DNA of 64,000 bases. Origin: Nocardioides sp. 503 (GTDB taxonomy: Bacteria; Actinomycetota; Actinomycetes; Propionibacteriales; Nocardioidaceae). Below the pieces are notes generated by a model, which made no database searches, had not been told where the DNA came from, and worked only from the letters and a program-made list of their open reading frames with translations. The first letter of the stretch is position 1. The number at the start of each line of letters is the position of its first letter. Of the stretch, positions 44,592 through 52,726 are shown piece after piece. Where the stretch lies: assembly GCF_004522095.1 (NCBI RefSeq), contig NZ_SPUI01000011.1:48383-112382 (forward strand), written 5' to 3'. The position numbers were made by a program, and so were the translations under genes.

Positions 44592-46445
44592 GTGAGTCGA
44601 GCCAAGGCCTGCAAGATCCACTGCGCGGAGTGCCTCCGCAGTGCCGTCGACGCCGGCTTCGACCTGGCGGGAGTCCACGCCGTCCTGTCGATCGACCCGC
44701 ATGCCCTGATGTTCGCCAAGCAGCTGCGCCGAGCACAGTTCCTCGACCCTCAACTCGCGGATGTCGATCTCGTACTGCTCACCAAGTCGAAGGACCCTGC
44801 ATCGATCGTCTCAGCGCTGGTGTCCACGGAATACAACTGGGTTCAGCTGCACGAAGCGTGGACAGCCATCGACCTTGCCGAGCTGCGAGCGCGCTCAGAC
44901 GACGCCGGGCTCGGCGATCTCCGGATCATCAGCCTCCTCCCTGCCGGGGCCGGGCTCCCGCCCGGCTCGGTCACCGACTCGGTGGGCGCCGTCCTCGAGC
45001 ACGCCGACTACGTAATCGTCGACCACCTCTCCGGTGGGACCGGGAGACGCGTCGACCAGGGCGTGCTGGTCGGTCTCCGCGACGCGGGGTTGATGGACCG
45101 CACGTTCATCGCCGGTGGCCTGAACGTCTCGAACGTCGCCGGCGTGGTCCAAGACTTCGATCCCTACGCGGTCGATGTCCAGTCGTCAGTCCGTGACGTC
45201 AGCGGCAGACAGGACTTCCGTCGGATGAAGCGCTTCGTGGAAGCGGTCGCGGCGCCGCGAGCAACCGCGCCAGGGGCCAGATCGGCAACACGTGTGGCAA
45301 CTGGGCCACTGACGACGTTCGGCGACGCCTTCTGGACAGCACTGGACCCGGTCAGCCTGACCCAGGAGAACGTCGTCGCCAAGATCAACCTGCTCGAGCG
45401 GCTCGAGGTCAGGTCCCCCTACGGCGACAGCGGCATCTCGCCGTGGGAGCGCATCAAGCGCTCCCTGAGGATGCTCGAGCCCCTGCTCCCCGAGCAGCAC
45501 CGGCAGGAGTGGCTGAGGGCCGCGCTGGTCATCTTCGCCAACGTCAAGTACGTCCCCTCCAACATGCTCGAGGCGACGTGGAAGTCGCTCTACTTCGACC
45601 TGGTCAACTCACGGCGCTTCGGCCTGGGCCGGGAGAACGTGCCGGTGCTCCACCAGATCCATCTCTTCCAGAACGACCCCGGCCGTCTGGCCAACGAGTT
45701 CTGCCACGTGAACGGCCTCCAGGGAAGGCTCGACACCGGCACCAGTGCGCGCATCGAGGGCACCGAACGGCTGGTCGACCAGCTGCTCACCTCGCGTCCC
45801 GACACCGACGACGGCTTGAGACTGCTCTTCTCCAAGCCCTTCTGGGTGCTCCTGGCGGACAAGGCGCTCAGCGGCCACTCACTTCGCGGCGACCTCGAGA
45901 AGTTGGTGACCATCCGCTCCTGGATGCCGGAGGAGAGTCGCCCGTCGATCTTCGTGCTCTGCCAGGTGCTCACCGAGCAGGCGCAGCAGAGCATCGCCGA
46001 TCTGACGGCGCTCGACGGGGTGGCCCTCCACTCCGGGCTCTACTTCCCGCTGTCGGAGAACCTGAGCTTCCCCAACTCCAGCCTGATCCGCACCGAGAGC
46101 ATCCGAAGGGACGCACGGCGGCTGTGCCAGTGGTTCGCGGAGCACGTCATGGGCGACGACCCCCAGCTGGACCGGATGCGCCAACGCAGTGGGGACCGGC
46201 TCGAGTTCGGCTACCGCAACTGCGGCCTCACCTTCGTCGACCACGAGAACTGCGCGACCGACGCCCTGCCCCTCCTGTGGTACCAGTCGCGCGGTGGGAG
46301 CCCGAGGCACTACGCCGGTCCCTACCTCAGGGTCCACTCCCGCATCGGGGACCAGGCCGTGGAGGCGACCGGGAGCAAGTGGGAGACGCTGTCGCGCGGC
46401 GACGGTCTCGCGAGGGTCTCGGCACTGGCGGGCGCGCGCCGATGA
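44592..46445 (+). CDS. TrpF-like (beta/alpha)8 barrel fused to a phosphoribosyltransferase-like domain
   Basis: A 617-residue protein of lower G+C than its neighbours. Residues about 1-225 resemble phosphoribosylanthranilate isomerase: KIHC near the N-terminus, WVQLHEAW, VIVDH (Asp 144, equivalent to the TrpF general acid), GGTG (148-151, phosphate loop), FIAGGLNVSNV and VDVQSSVRD. The TrpF KICG motif is altered (His at the Cys position). The C-terminal part (about 330-600) has FWVLLADKALSGHSL (417-431), a match to the PRPP-binding loop of phosphoribosyltransferases, and ends FGYRNCGLTF...ALPLLWY, as I recall for the PRTase-CE domains of predicted conflict systems. The GTG at 44592 follows GGGGGG; an upstream GTG at 44526 is possible. 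It overlaps the next gene by ATGA. Confidence 0.75.
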   Translation: MSRAKACKIHCAECLRSAVDAGFDLAGVHAVLSIDPHALMFAKQLRRAQFLDPQLADVDLVLLTKSKDPASIVSALVSTEYNWVQLHEAWTAIDLAELRARSDDAGLGDLRIISLLPAGAGLPPGSVTDSVGAVLEHADYVIVDHLSGGTGRRVDQGVLVGLRDAGLMDRTFIAGGLNVSNVAGVVQDFDPYAVDVQSSVRDVSGRQDFRRMKRFVEAVAAPRATAPGARSATRVATGPLTTFGDAFWTALDPVSLTQENVVAKINLLERLEVRSPYGDSGISPWERIKRSLRMLEPLLPEQHRQEWLRAALVIFANVKYVPSNMLEATWKSLYFDLVNSRRFGLGRENVPVLHQIHLFQNDPGRLANEFCHVNGLQGRLDTGTSARIEGTERLVDQLLTSRPDTDDGLRLLFSKPFWVLLADKALSGHSLRGDLEKLVTIRSWMPEESRPSIFVLCQVLTEQAQQSIADLTALDGVALHSGLYFPLSENLSFPNSSLIRTESIRRDARRLCQWFAEHVMGDDPQLDRMRQRSGDRLEFGYRNCGLTFVDHENCATDALPLLWYQSRGGSPRHYAGPYLRVHSRIGDQAVEATGSKWETLSRGDGLARVSALAGARR

Positions 46446-47533
46446 GGCTCGACGACGCCGACTGGGACGACATCGAGGCCGTCCTCACCGGGGCGGGCGA
46501 GACGCTGGCGATCGTGGCCCCCAACTTCGAGGAACGCTCCCTCTACTTCGCCGAGCGGCTGCTGGCCCTTCATCTCAGGCTGCGCACGCAGGGGACGCCG
46601 GTCAAGAAGCTGAACTGGCTGGTGCTCACCTTCCAAGGAGTCCCCGAAGGATCGCTCCTGGACGGGGTGAAGGGGACCCACGCCAACCGCGGGTGGACGG
46701 CCGCCGCCAGCGAAGCCACCGGTGAGGTCATCCACCGGCTGGTGCCGTATCCCGTCGAAGCCGAACGCATGCGGGGACTGCTGCGGACGAGCCTGCGGCT
46801 CTTCCCCACGCCGGACGACGTCATCATCGACTTCACCAGCGTCCCCCGTCCCATCCTCACGTCCCTGATGGAGGGCCTGGCCTCGGGGACGCTGCTCAGC
46901 CGGAACGTGTCGCCGTACCTCGCATACTCGTGGGCACGCTCCTATCCCGAGGCTGCCGCGTTCGAGGACTACGGCAGACCGAAGGGATCCTTCTCCGACT
47001 CGACCGTCGAGGAGCTGCTCGAGGGCATCCAGCACCTCGAGCTGGTCGTGACCACCGGGACGTCCATCCACGAGGCGCACTCCGTGCTGGGGGAGCTGGA
47101 GCAACGACGAGGCACGTTCACCAGCAACGTCCGGGTGGTCAACTTCATCAACCGGGCCAACCTGGCGGAGTCGTGGCGCCAGCTCACCAACCACCAGTCC
47201 CTGCTGACGGACGCCACGAACCAGGGATGGCGGGTGGAGTACGCGTTCACGGTGCGACACGTCCTGGACCACGTCAACCGCGCGTGGGTCAGTGCCACCG
47301 ACGTCAGCAAGGACGGCCGCGGCCCGGTGGGTCTGCTGGTGGCACCCTTCGGGCCGAAGCCGATCTCTGTCGGTGTCCAGCTGATGATGGCCGACCTGCG
47401 GCAGGTCGACCCCGCTGCGCGGATGGACGTTCTGCGCACCTCTGAGTCCCAGTACCTGTCGGTGTACTCGCTCGGCGCCAGCGACTGCTCGCTGTTCCGC
47501 TGCCAGGACATCATTCCCCGAGCCGAGTCGTAG
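46442..47533 (+). CDS. Unknown partner protein of the TrpF/PRTase-like fusion, possibly Rossmann-like sensor or effector
   Basis: A 363-residue soluble protein of no family I can name. It starts with an alpha/beta pattern (ETLAIVAPNFEERSLYFAERLL, then LNWLVLTFQG). Notable motifs are DVIIDFTSVPRPILTSLMEG (about 125-144), LVVTTGTSIHEAHSVL (about 200-216) and VAPFGPKPISVGVQLMMADL (about 299-318). The repeated strand-helix units suggest a Rossmann-type fold, perhaps a nucleotide-binding sensor. Its start overlaps the stop of the upstream gene by 4 bp, so the two are made together and probably act together. Lower G+C than flanking cob genes suggests transfer. Confidence 0.7.
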   Translation: MRLDDADWDDIEAVLTGAGETLAIVAPNFEERSLYFAERLLALHLRLRTQGTPVKKLNWLVLTFQGVPEGSLLDGVKGTHANRGWTAAASEATGEVIHRLVPYPVEAERMRGLLRTSLRLFPTPDDVIIDFTSVPRPILTSLMEGLASGTLLSRNVSPYLAYSWARSYPEAAAFEDYGRPKGSFSDSTVEELLEGIQHLELVVTTGTSIHEAHSVLGELEQRRGTFTSNVRVVNFINRANLAESWRQLTNHQSLLTDATNQGWRVEYAFTVRHVLDHVNRAWVSATDVSKDGRGPVGLLVAPFGPKPISVGVQLMMADLRQVDPAARMDVLRTSESQYLSVYSLGASDCSLFRCQDIIPRAES

Positions 47534-47572
47534 CTCGGTCTCACGGGACACCCCTGGCCCTGCTCGGCTCCC

Positions 47573-47622
47573 GGGGTCTCGACGTGCGTTCGTCGCTGGC
47601 GCTCCTCACTGCTCGACCAACG
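47573..47622. repeat. GTCTCGA-family repeat (copy 5)
   Basis: CGGGGTCTCGACGTGCGTTC, then GTCGCTGGCGCTCCTCACTG, then CTCGACCAACGG; the layout matches the second block at 25669-25716. It lies between the unknown two-gene module and cobalamin riboswitch 3, marking the right side of the module. Confidence 0.75.
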
Positions 47623-47654
47623 GATGCGGCGGCTCTCGCGATGCCCTAGGCTGC

Positions 47655-47770
47655 TCGCGCGGGCACGAGGAAGCCGGTGGGAATCCGGCACAGTCGCGCT
47701 ACTGTGACATCGCCTCCGAGGGATCGGATGGCGGTGGAGTCAGACCCGAAGGTCCGCCTACACCCCATCG
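47655..47770 (+). promoter_or_regulatory. Cobalamin riboswitch 3, upstream of cbtB-cbtA-cobT-cobS
   Basis: Blocks in order: GGAAGCCGGTGGGAATCCGG then CACAGTCGCGCTACTGTGA, and GAGTCAGACCCGAAGGTCCG (about 47738-47757). The cbtB start follows at 47805 after GAGGAGG. CbtAB genes are commonly B12-riboswitch controlled. Confidence 0.92.
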
Positions 47771-47804
47771 AACAGGGACGCACTCATCCCTGAGGAGGAC
47801 ACAC

Positions 47805-48020
47805 ATGTCATCGGCTGTCGCCACCCCCGTTCCCGAGGTCGAGATCCCCTCGATCCCCCTCGCCGAGATCGCCCCGTGGGCGCTGTTCTTCGGCCTCCTC
47901 GGCACCCTGGTGCTCTTCTTCATCAGCGCCGACCAGGGCGCGATCTCGCTCCCCGCCGGCACCGCGATCCACGAGTGGGTCCACGACGGGCGCCACCTGC
48001 TCGGCTACCCCTGCCACTGA
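47805..48020 (+). CDS. cbtB: CbtB, small subunit of predicted cobalt transporter
   Basis: A 71-residue protein with one transmembrane helix (about 22-42: IAPWALFFGLLGTLVLFFIS) and the histidine-rich C-terminal metal motif HEWVHDGRHLLGYPCH, which defines CbtB. It is thought to act with CbtA in cobalt uptake. It is preceded by GAGGAGG and a cobalamin riboswitch and followed by cbtA, the standard arrangement. Confidence 0.93.
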   Translation: MSSAVATPVPEVEIPSIPLAEIAPWALFFGLLGTLVLFFISADQGAISLPAGTAIHEWVHDGRHLLGYPCH

Positions 48021-48112
48021 GCCTCCCCGCTCCGCAGCAGCAGTAGCCCCAGGCAGCACCCTCACTCATCCCGACCACCCATCTGGGCGGTCGGTCGTCG
48101 GACGGACCCCTC

Positions 48113-48910
48113 ATGACCGCACGCTCGTTCCTCGTCCGGGGGCTGGTGGTCGGCCTCCTGGCCGGTCTCGCCTCCTTCCTCGTCGCCTACACCGTCGGCG
48201 AGCCGCAGGTGGACGTCGCCATCTCGCTCGAGGAGTCGGCACCCGCCGGCGCCACCACCGAGGCCGATGACGGCCACACCCACTCCCACGCCGACGACGG
48301 TGACGCCGAGGAGGGCGTGACCGAGGTCGGCCGCGGCACCCAGCGCACCTGGGGCCTGCTCACCGGCACGCTCGCCGTCGGCGTGGCGCTCGGCGGCATC
48401 GTCGGCCTGGTCGCCGCCGCGACGGTCGGCCGGCTCGGCCGGCTCACCCCGCGGCAGTCGACGGCGACCGTGAGCGCCATCGGCTTCACGTCGTTCGCGC
48501 TGGTGCCGTTCCTGAAGTACCCCGCCACGCCACCGGCCGTCGGCAGCGGCGACACGATCGGCGACCGCACCGCGTGGTACTTCGGCCTCGTGCTCCTCTC
48601 GGTCGTCGTCGCGGTGCTCGCGACGCTGGTCGCGGTGCGCCTCGCCGAGACCTACGGCGCATTCACCGGCGTCGTCGGCGGCGCCGGCCTGTACGTCGCC
48701 GCGATGGCCCTGACCGCGCTGCTGCTGCCCACGGTCAACGAGGTGGGCGCCTTCCCGGCCGACACGCTCTGGTACTTCCGGCTCTCCTCGCTGCTCACGC
48801 TCGCCACCCTGTGGACCGCCATCGGCGTCGGTCTGACCGGCGTGGTCGGCCGGCTGCACGAGCGCTCGGTGGCCGCGCAGTCCCGCCGCGAGCTGGCGGC
48901 CAGCCTGTGA
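48113..48910 (+). CDS. cbtA: CbtA, integral membrane subunit of predicted cobalt transporter
   Basis: A 265-residue protein with five or so transmembrane helices, starting SFLVRGLVVGLLAGLASFLV. The first external loop is acidic and His-rich (DDGHTHSHADDGD), a likely metal-collecting site. Later segments FALVPFLKYPATPPAVG and GAFPADTLWYFRLSSL match the CbtA family. It follows cbtB by 92 bp and overlaps the cobT GTG by 4 bp, so cobalt uptake and the late biosynthesis genes are one operon. Confidence 0.92.
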   Translation: MTARSFLVRGLVVGLLAGLASFLVAYTVGEPQVDVAISLEESAPAGATTEADDGHTHSHADDGDAEEGVTEVGRGTQRTWGLLTGTLAVGVALGGIVGLVAAATVGRLGRLTPRQSTATVSAIGFTSFALVPFLKYPATPPAVGSGDTIGDRTAWYFGLVLLSVVVAVLATLVAVRLAETYGAFTGVVGGAGLYVAAMALTALLLPTVNEVGAFPADTLWYFRLSSLLTLATLWTAIGVGLTGVVGRLHERSVAAQSRRELAASL

Positions 48911-49950
48911 ACGACCAGCCTGTGACCCGCGAGCCGCTCGCCGCGCCCTCCGCGGTCGCCCGGGCTGCGGCGCAGGTGCGGCTCGCCGCGCTGGCCACGC
49001 CCGCCGGCGCCCTGGGCCGGCTCGGCGACCTGGCGGTCTGGGTCGCGGCGACGCAGGGCTGCGTGCCGCCCCGCGAGCTGACCGACGTACGGCTGGTGAT
49101 CTTCGCGGGCGACCACGGCGTCGCCGCCCACGGCGTCTCGGCCTACCCGCCCGCGGTCACGCCGGCCATGGTCCGCACCTTCCTCGCGGGCCGGGCCGGC
49201 GTCTCCGCGCTCGCCCGCGCGCACGGCGTGAGCGTCCGCGTGCTCGACCTGGGCGTGGACGACGACCTCGTCGGGGTGCCGGCCGACGTGCTGGCCCACA
49301 AGGTACGGCGCAGCTCGGGCGCCATCCACCTGGAGGACGCGCTCAGTCCCGAGGAGACCCGGCAGGCGCTCGACGCCGGCGCCACGGTCGCGCGCGAGGA
49401 GGTCGCCGCCGGCGCGGACCTGCTGCTCAGCGGCGACATGGGCATCGGCAACACCACCCCCGCCGCGGCGCTGGTGGCGGCGGGGCTCGGCCTGCCGGCG
49501 ACCGAGGTCGTCGGTCGCGGGACCGGCGTCGACGACGCCGGTCTGCGGCGCAAGACCGAGGTGATCGAGGCGGCCCTGCGCCGCGCCGGGTCCCGCACCG
49601 ACGACCCCGTCGAGACCCTCACCGCGCTGGGCAGCGCCGACCTCGCCGCGTCGACCGGCTTCCTGCTCGAGGCCGCGCGCCTCGGCGTACCGGTCCTGCT
49701 CGACGGCCTCATGGCCGTGGCCTGCGCGCTCACCGCCGACCGGATCGAGCCGGGCGTCGCCGCCTGGTACGCCGCCGGGCACCGCTCCACCGAGCCGGCC
49801 CAGTCGCTGGCGCTCGACAAGCTCGGCCTCGTGCCGGTGCTCGACCTCGGCCTCCGGCTGGGCGAGGGCTCGGGTGCGGTCGCGGCCGTGCCGGTGCTGC
49901 GCTCGGCCGTGGCACTGCTGCGCGACGTGGCGCTGCTCGCGGAGCTCTGA
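48907..49950 (+). CDS. cobT: Nicotinate-nucleotide--dimethylbenzimidazole phosphoribosyltransferase
   Basis: A 347-residue enzyme that makes alpha-ribazole phosphate for the lower ligand. Motifs include TPAGALGRLGDLAVWVAA, VIFAGDHGVAAHGVSAYP, LLSGDMGIGNTTPAAAL and, near the end, LDLGLRLGEGSGAVAAVP with the catalytic Glu. The GTG at 48907 overlaps the cbtA stop; a GTG at 48922 is an alternative. No bluB is seen in the window, so dimethylbenzimidazole must come from elsewhere. Confidence 0.95.
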   Translation: MNDQPVTREPLAAPSAVARAAAQVRLAALATPAGALGRLGDLAVWVAATQGCVPPRELTDVRLVIFAGDHGVAAHGVSAYPPAVTPAMVRTFLAGRAGVSALARAHGVSVRVLDLGVDDDLVGVPADVLAHKVRRSSGAIHLEDALSPEETRQALDAGATVAREEVAAGADLLLSGDMGIGNTTPAAALVAAGLGLPATEVVGRGTGVDDAGLRRKTEVIEAALRRAGSRTDDPVETLTALGSADLAASTGFLLEAARLGVPVLLDGLMAVACALTADRIEPGVAAWYAAGHRSTEPAQSLALDKLGLVPVLDLGLRLGEGSGAVAAVPVLRSAVALLRDVALLAEL

Positions 49951-49952
49951 GC

Positions 49953-50648
49953 GTGGACGCCTGGCGGCTGGCCGTCGGCACCCTGACCGCGCTGCCGGTC
50001 GCGGCGCCGTCGACGGTCGACCGCCGGGTCGCCGGGCGCGCGATGCTGCTCGCACCGCTCGCCGTGCTGCCGCTCGGCGCCCTGGTCACCGTCCTGCTCC
50101 TCCTGGGCGGACTCAGCAGCCTGCCGCCACTCGCCGTCGCCTTCGTGGCCGTGGCCGCGCTGGCCGCGGGCAGCCGCGCGCTGCACTGGGACGGGCTGTC
50201 CGACGTCGCCGACGGGCTCACCGCCTCCTACGACGCAGAGCGGTCGCTGACGGTGATGAAGTCCGGGACGTCGGGCCCTGCGGGCGTGGTCGCCACCGTG
50301 GTTGTGCTCGGCGTGCAGGCCGCCGCCCTGGCGCCCCTGGGCACGACGGCCCTCGGCGCCTGCCTGGCCGGGCTGCTGGTCTGCCTGTCGCGCTGCGCCC
50401 TGTGGATCGTGTGCTGCACCGCCGTCCCGGCCGCCCGGGCCGACGGGCTGGGCGTGACCTACACGCGCACCGTCCCACTGCCGGTCGCCGTGCTCGGCGG
50501 CGTGCTGCTGTCCGGCGCCGGCGGCCTGGTCGTCCTGGCGCTCGTACGGCGCACGGTGCGGCGCCTGGGCGGGGTCACCGGCGACGTCTTCGGCGCGGGC
50601 ATCGAGCTGGCGCTCGCGACCACCCTGCTGGCGTGGTCATGGGTGTGA
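49953..50648 (+). CDS. cobS: Adenosylcobinamide-GDP ribazoletransferase (cobalamin synthase)
   Basis: A 231-residue integral membrane enzyme that joins adenosylcobinamide-GDP to alpha-ribazole (phosphate). The signature HWDGLSDVADGLTASYDAER with its Asp residues and KSGTSGPAGVVATV are present, and six or so hydrophobic helices follow. The GTG at 49953 is 3 bp after the cobT stop. It ends 5 bp from the convergent cobU stop. Confidence 0.95.
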   Translation: MDAWRLAVGTLTALPVAAPSTVDRRVAGRAMLLAPLAVLPLGALVTVLLLLGGLSSLPPLAVAFVAVAALAAGSRALHWDGLSDVADGLTASYDAERSLTVMKSGTSGPAGVVATVVVLGVQAAALAPLGTTALGACLAGLLVCLSRCALWIVCCTAVPAARADGLGVTYTRTVPLPVAVLGGVLLSGAGGLVVLALVRRTVRRLGGVTGDVFGAGIELALATTLLAWSWV

Positions 50649-50653
50649 GGCGA

Positions 50654-51163
50654 CTAGAGCCGCAGCACCCGGCCGGCCACGACCAGGTGCACCTCGTCGC
50701 AGGCGGCGCCGAAGGACTGGTTGACGGTGCCGAGCAGGTCGCGGAACAGGCGGCCCGACCGGTGCTCCGGCACGACGCCGAGCCCGACCTCGTTGGTCAC
50801 CAGCACGACCGTGCCGCTCATCGCCGCGACCGCCGCGGCCGTCCGCTCGGCCACCAGAGCGGCGACCTCGTCGGCCGGCGCCTCCCACAGCCCGGCGTCG
50901 TCGACGACGCGGGTGAGCCAGGTGCCGAGGCAGTCGACCAGCACCGGCCCGTCGACGCCCAGCGCGGCGGCGAGGTCTCCGGTCTCGAGCGTCGTCCACG
51001 TCGTCGGCCGCCGCTCGCGGTGGGCGGCGACGCGCAGCGCCCAGTCGGCGTCGTCGCGCACCGGACCGGGGGCGACGTAGGTGACCGCGGGCTCTCCCGC
51101 CAGCAGCGACTCGGCGTGCCGCGACTTGCCCGAGCGCACGCCGCCCGTGACCAGGACCCTCAT
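50654..51163 (-). CDS. cobU: Adenosylcobinamide kinase / adenosylcobinamide-phosphate guanylyltransferase
   Basis: A 169-residue bifunctional enzyme that phosphorylates adenosylcobinamide and transfers GMP to it. The P-loop is LVTGGVRSGKSRHAE (about 5-17); other motifs are YVAPGP, HRERRPTTWTTLE with the guanylylated His, LVDCLGTWLT and VTNEVGLGVVPEHRSGRLFRD. It is divergent from cobD with only 2 bp between start codons, so the two share a promoter region located inside each other's 5' ends. Confidence 0.95.
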   Translation of the reverse strand: MRVLVTGGVRSGKSRHAESLLAGEPAVTYVAPGPVRDDADWALRVAAHRERRPTTWTTLETGDLAAALGVDGPVLVDCLGTWLTRVVDDAGLWEAPADEVAALVAERTAAAVAAMSGTVVLVTNEVGLGVVPEHRSGRLFRDLLGTVNQSFGAACDEVHLVVAGRVLRL

Positions 51164-51165
51164 CC

Positions 51166-52059
51166 ATGACCTCCCTCGGACTGGTGCTGGGCTACGCCGC
51201 CGACGCGGCGCTGGGCGACCCGCGGCGCGGGCACCCGGTGGCCGGCTTCGGCCGGCTGGCCGCCGCCCTGGAGCGTCGCACGCACGCCGACCGCCGCGCG
51301 CCCGGGGTGCTGCACGTCGCGCTGCTCGTGGGCGGCGCCGCGGCGCTCGGCCGCGTGGCCGGCCGCGGCACGCTCGCCACCGCCGCCGCGACCTGGGTGG
51401 TGCTGGGCGGCCGCTCGCTCGACCGCGAGGCGGCAGCGGTGCAGGACCTGCTCGAGGCCGGGCGGCTGCCCGACGCGCGTCGGCGCCTCACGCACCTCGT
51501 CGGTCGCGACACCGCGGCGCTCGACGAGGCCGGCGTCGCCCGCGCGGTGGTGGAGTCGCTGGCCGAGAACAGCTCGGACGCCGTCGTCGCCCCGTTGGTC
51601 TGGGGCGCCCTGGCCGGAACGCCGGGGCTGCTCGCCTACCGCGCCGCCAACACCCTCGACGCGATGGTGGGTCACCGCTCGCCGCGCTACGAGCGGTTCG
51701 GCTGGGCCGCGGCCCGCCTCGACGACCTGCTCAACCTGCCGGGGTCGCGGCTCACCGCCGCGCTGACCGTCGCGCTCGGCGACGACCCGGCCGGCGCCGT
51801 ACGTGCCTGGCGTCGTGACGCCGGAGACCACCCCAGCCCCAACGCGGGACCGGTCGAGGCGGCCTTCGCCGGCGCGCTCGGGGTCCGGCTCGGCGGCCGC
51901 ACGGTCTACGCCGGACGCGTCGAGGACCGCCCGGTGCTGGGCGACGGCCGGGAGGTGAGCGTCCACGACGTCACCCGCGCCCGGCGGCTGGCGCAGCGGG
52001 TCGACCTGGCGGCACTGGCAGTGTGCGCAGCCATCTCCGCACGCCCTCGACGTCGCTGA
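51166..52059 (+). CDS. cobD: Adenosylcobinamide-phosphate synthase (CbiB/CobD)
   Basis: A 297-residue membrane protein that attaches the aminopropanol phosphate arm to adenosylcobyric acid. Typical motifs are ADAALGDPRRGHPVAGFGRL, VVESLAENSSDAVVAPLVWG, YRAANTLDAMVGHRSPRYERFGW (split by family variation) and DHPSPNAGPVEAAFAGALGVRL. It overlaps the convergent cobK by 89 bp at the 3' end. Confidence 0.94.
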   Translation: MTSLGLVLGYAADAALGDPRRGHPVAGFGRLAAALERRTHADRRAPGVLHVALLVGGAAALGRVAGRGTLATAAATWVVLGGRSLDREAAAVQDLLEAGRLPDARRRLTHLVGRDTAALDEAGVARAVVESLAENSSDAVVAPLVWGALAGTPGLLAYRAANTLDAMVGHRSPRYERFGWAAARLDDLLNLPGSRLTAALTVALGDDPAGAVRAWRRDAGDHPSPNAGPVEAAFAGALGVRLGGRTVYAGRVEDRPVLGDGREVSVHDVTRARRLAQRVDLAALAVCAAISARPRRR

Positions 52060-52726
52060 CGGTCTCGACGCCCTCGGGGACGGCAGGCCGACGGACCACC
52101 ACCACCGGCACCCCGAGCGCCTCGGCCGCGTCGAGCTTGGCGCGGGTGTGCTCGCCGCCGGAGTCCTTGGTGACCAGCACGTCGGCTCCGTGACCGCGCA
52201 GCAGCGCCAGCTCGCCGTCGAGCTCGTAGGGGCCCCGGCTGTGCAGCACTGTCCACGACGGCGGCAGCGCGAGCTCGGGCTCGTCGACCACCCGCGCCAG
52301 GACCGCCCGCAGCCGCAGCGCCGGGACGAAGCGCCCCAGCGCCTGACGCCCCACCGTCAGCACCGGTCGGTCGCCCAGGCGGCCTGCGACCTCGGCCGCC
52401 TCGTCGTGGGTGTCGACCCAGGTCCAGCCCGCCCGCGTCGTCCAGCCCGGCCGGGCCAGCCGCAGCAGCGGCACGTCGACGTGAGCGGCGTGGGCGGAGA
52501 TCCGCGCCGCGAACGGGTGCGTCGCGTCGACCACGGCGTCGAACGCCGCGGCGTAGGACCGCAGCGCCTCGGCCCCGCCGAAGCCACCGATCCGTACCTC
52601 GCCCACGGGCAGCCGCGGCCGTGCCACCCGGCCGGCCAGCGACGAGACGACCTCCGCGCCCTCGTCGACGAGCACGGCCGCGAGCGCGCGGGCCTCGGCC
52701 GTGCCGCCCAGCACCAGGACCCTCAT
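51971..52726 (-). CDS. cobK: Precorrin-6A reductase
   Basis: A 251-residue NADPH-dependent reductase converting precorrin-6A to precorrin-6B (6Y). It starts RVLVLGGTAEARALAAVLVD and has VVDATHPFAARISAHA and DVLVTKDSGGEHTRAKLDAA, all diagnostic. The ATG at 52726 overlaps the cobQ stop (ATGA). The last gene of the cobN-cobF-cobQ-cobK set; its 3' end lies inside the convergent cobD. Confidence 0.94.
   Translation of the reverse strand: MRVLVLGGTAEARALAAVLVDEGAEVVSSLAGRVARPRLPVGEVRIGGFGGAEALRSYAAAFDAVVDATHPFAARISAHAAHVDVPLLRLARPGWTTRAGWTWVDTHDEAAEVAGRLGDRPVLTVGRQALGRFVPALRLRAVLARVVDEPELALPPSWTVLHSRGPYELDGELALLRGHGADVLVTKDSGGEHTRAKLDAAEALGVPVVVVRRPAVPEGVETVSDVEGVRRWLRTLPVPPGRPAAPAAGRG

Noticed and set aside
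44592..45270. Ordinary trpF annotation for the N-terminal domain of the fusion
   Set aside because: The catalytic KICG motif is altered, no other trp genes are nearby, and the domain is fused to a PRTase-like region with an overlapping unknown partner, so a tryptophan role is unlikely.
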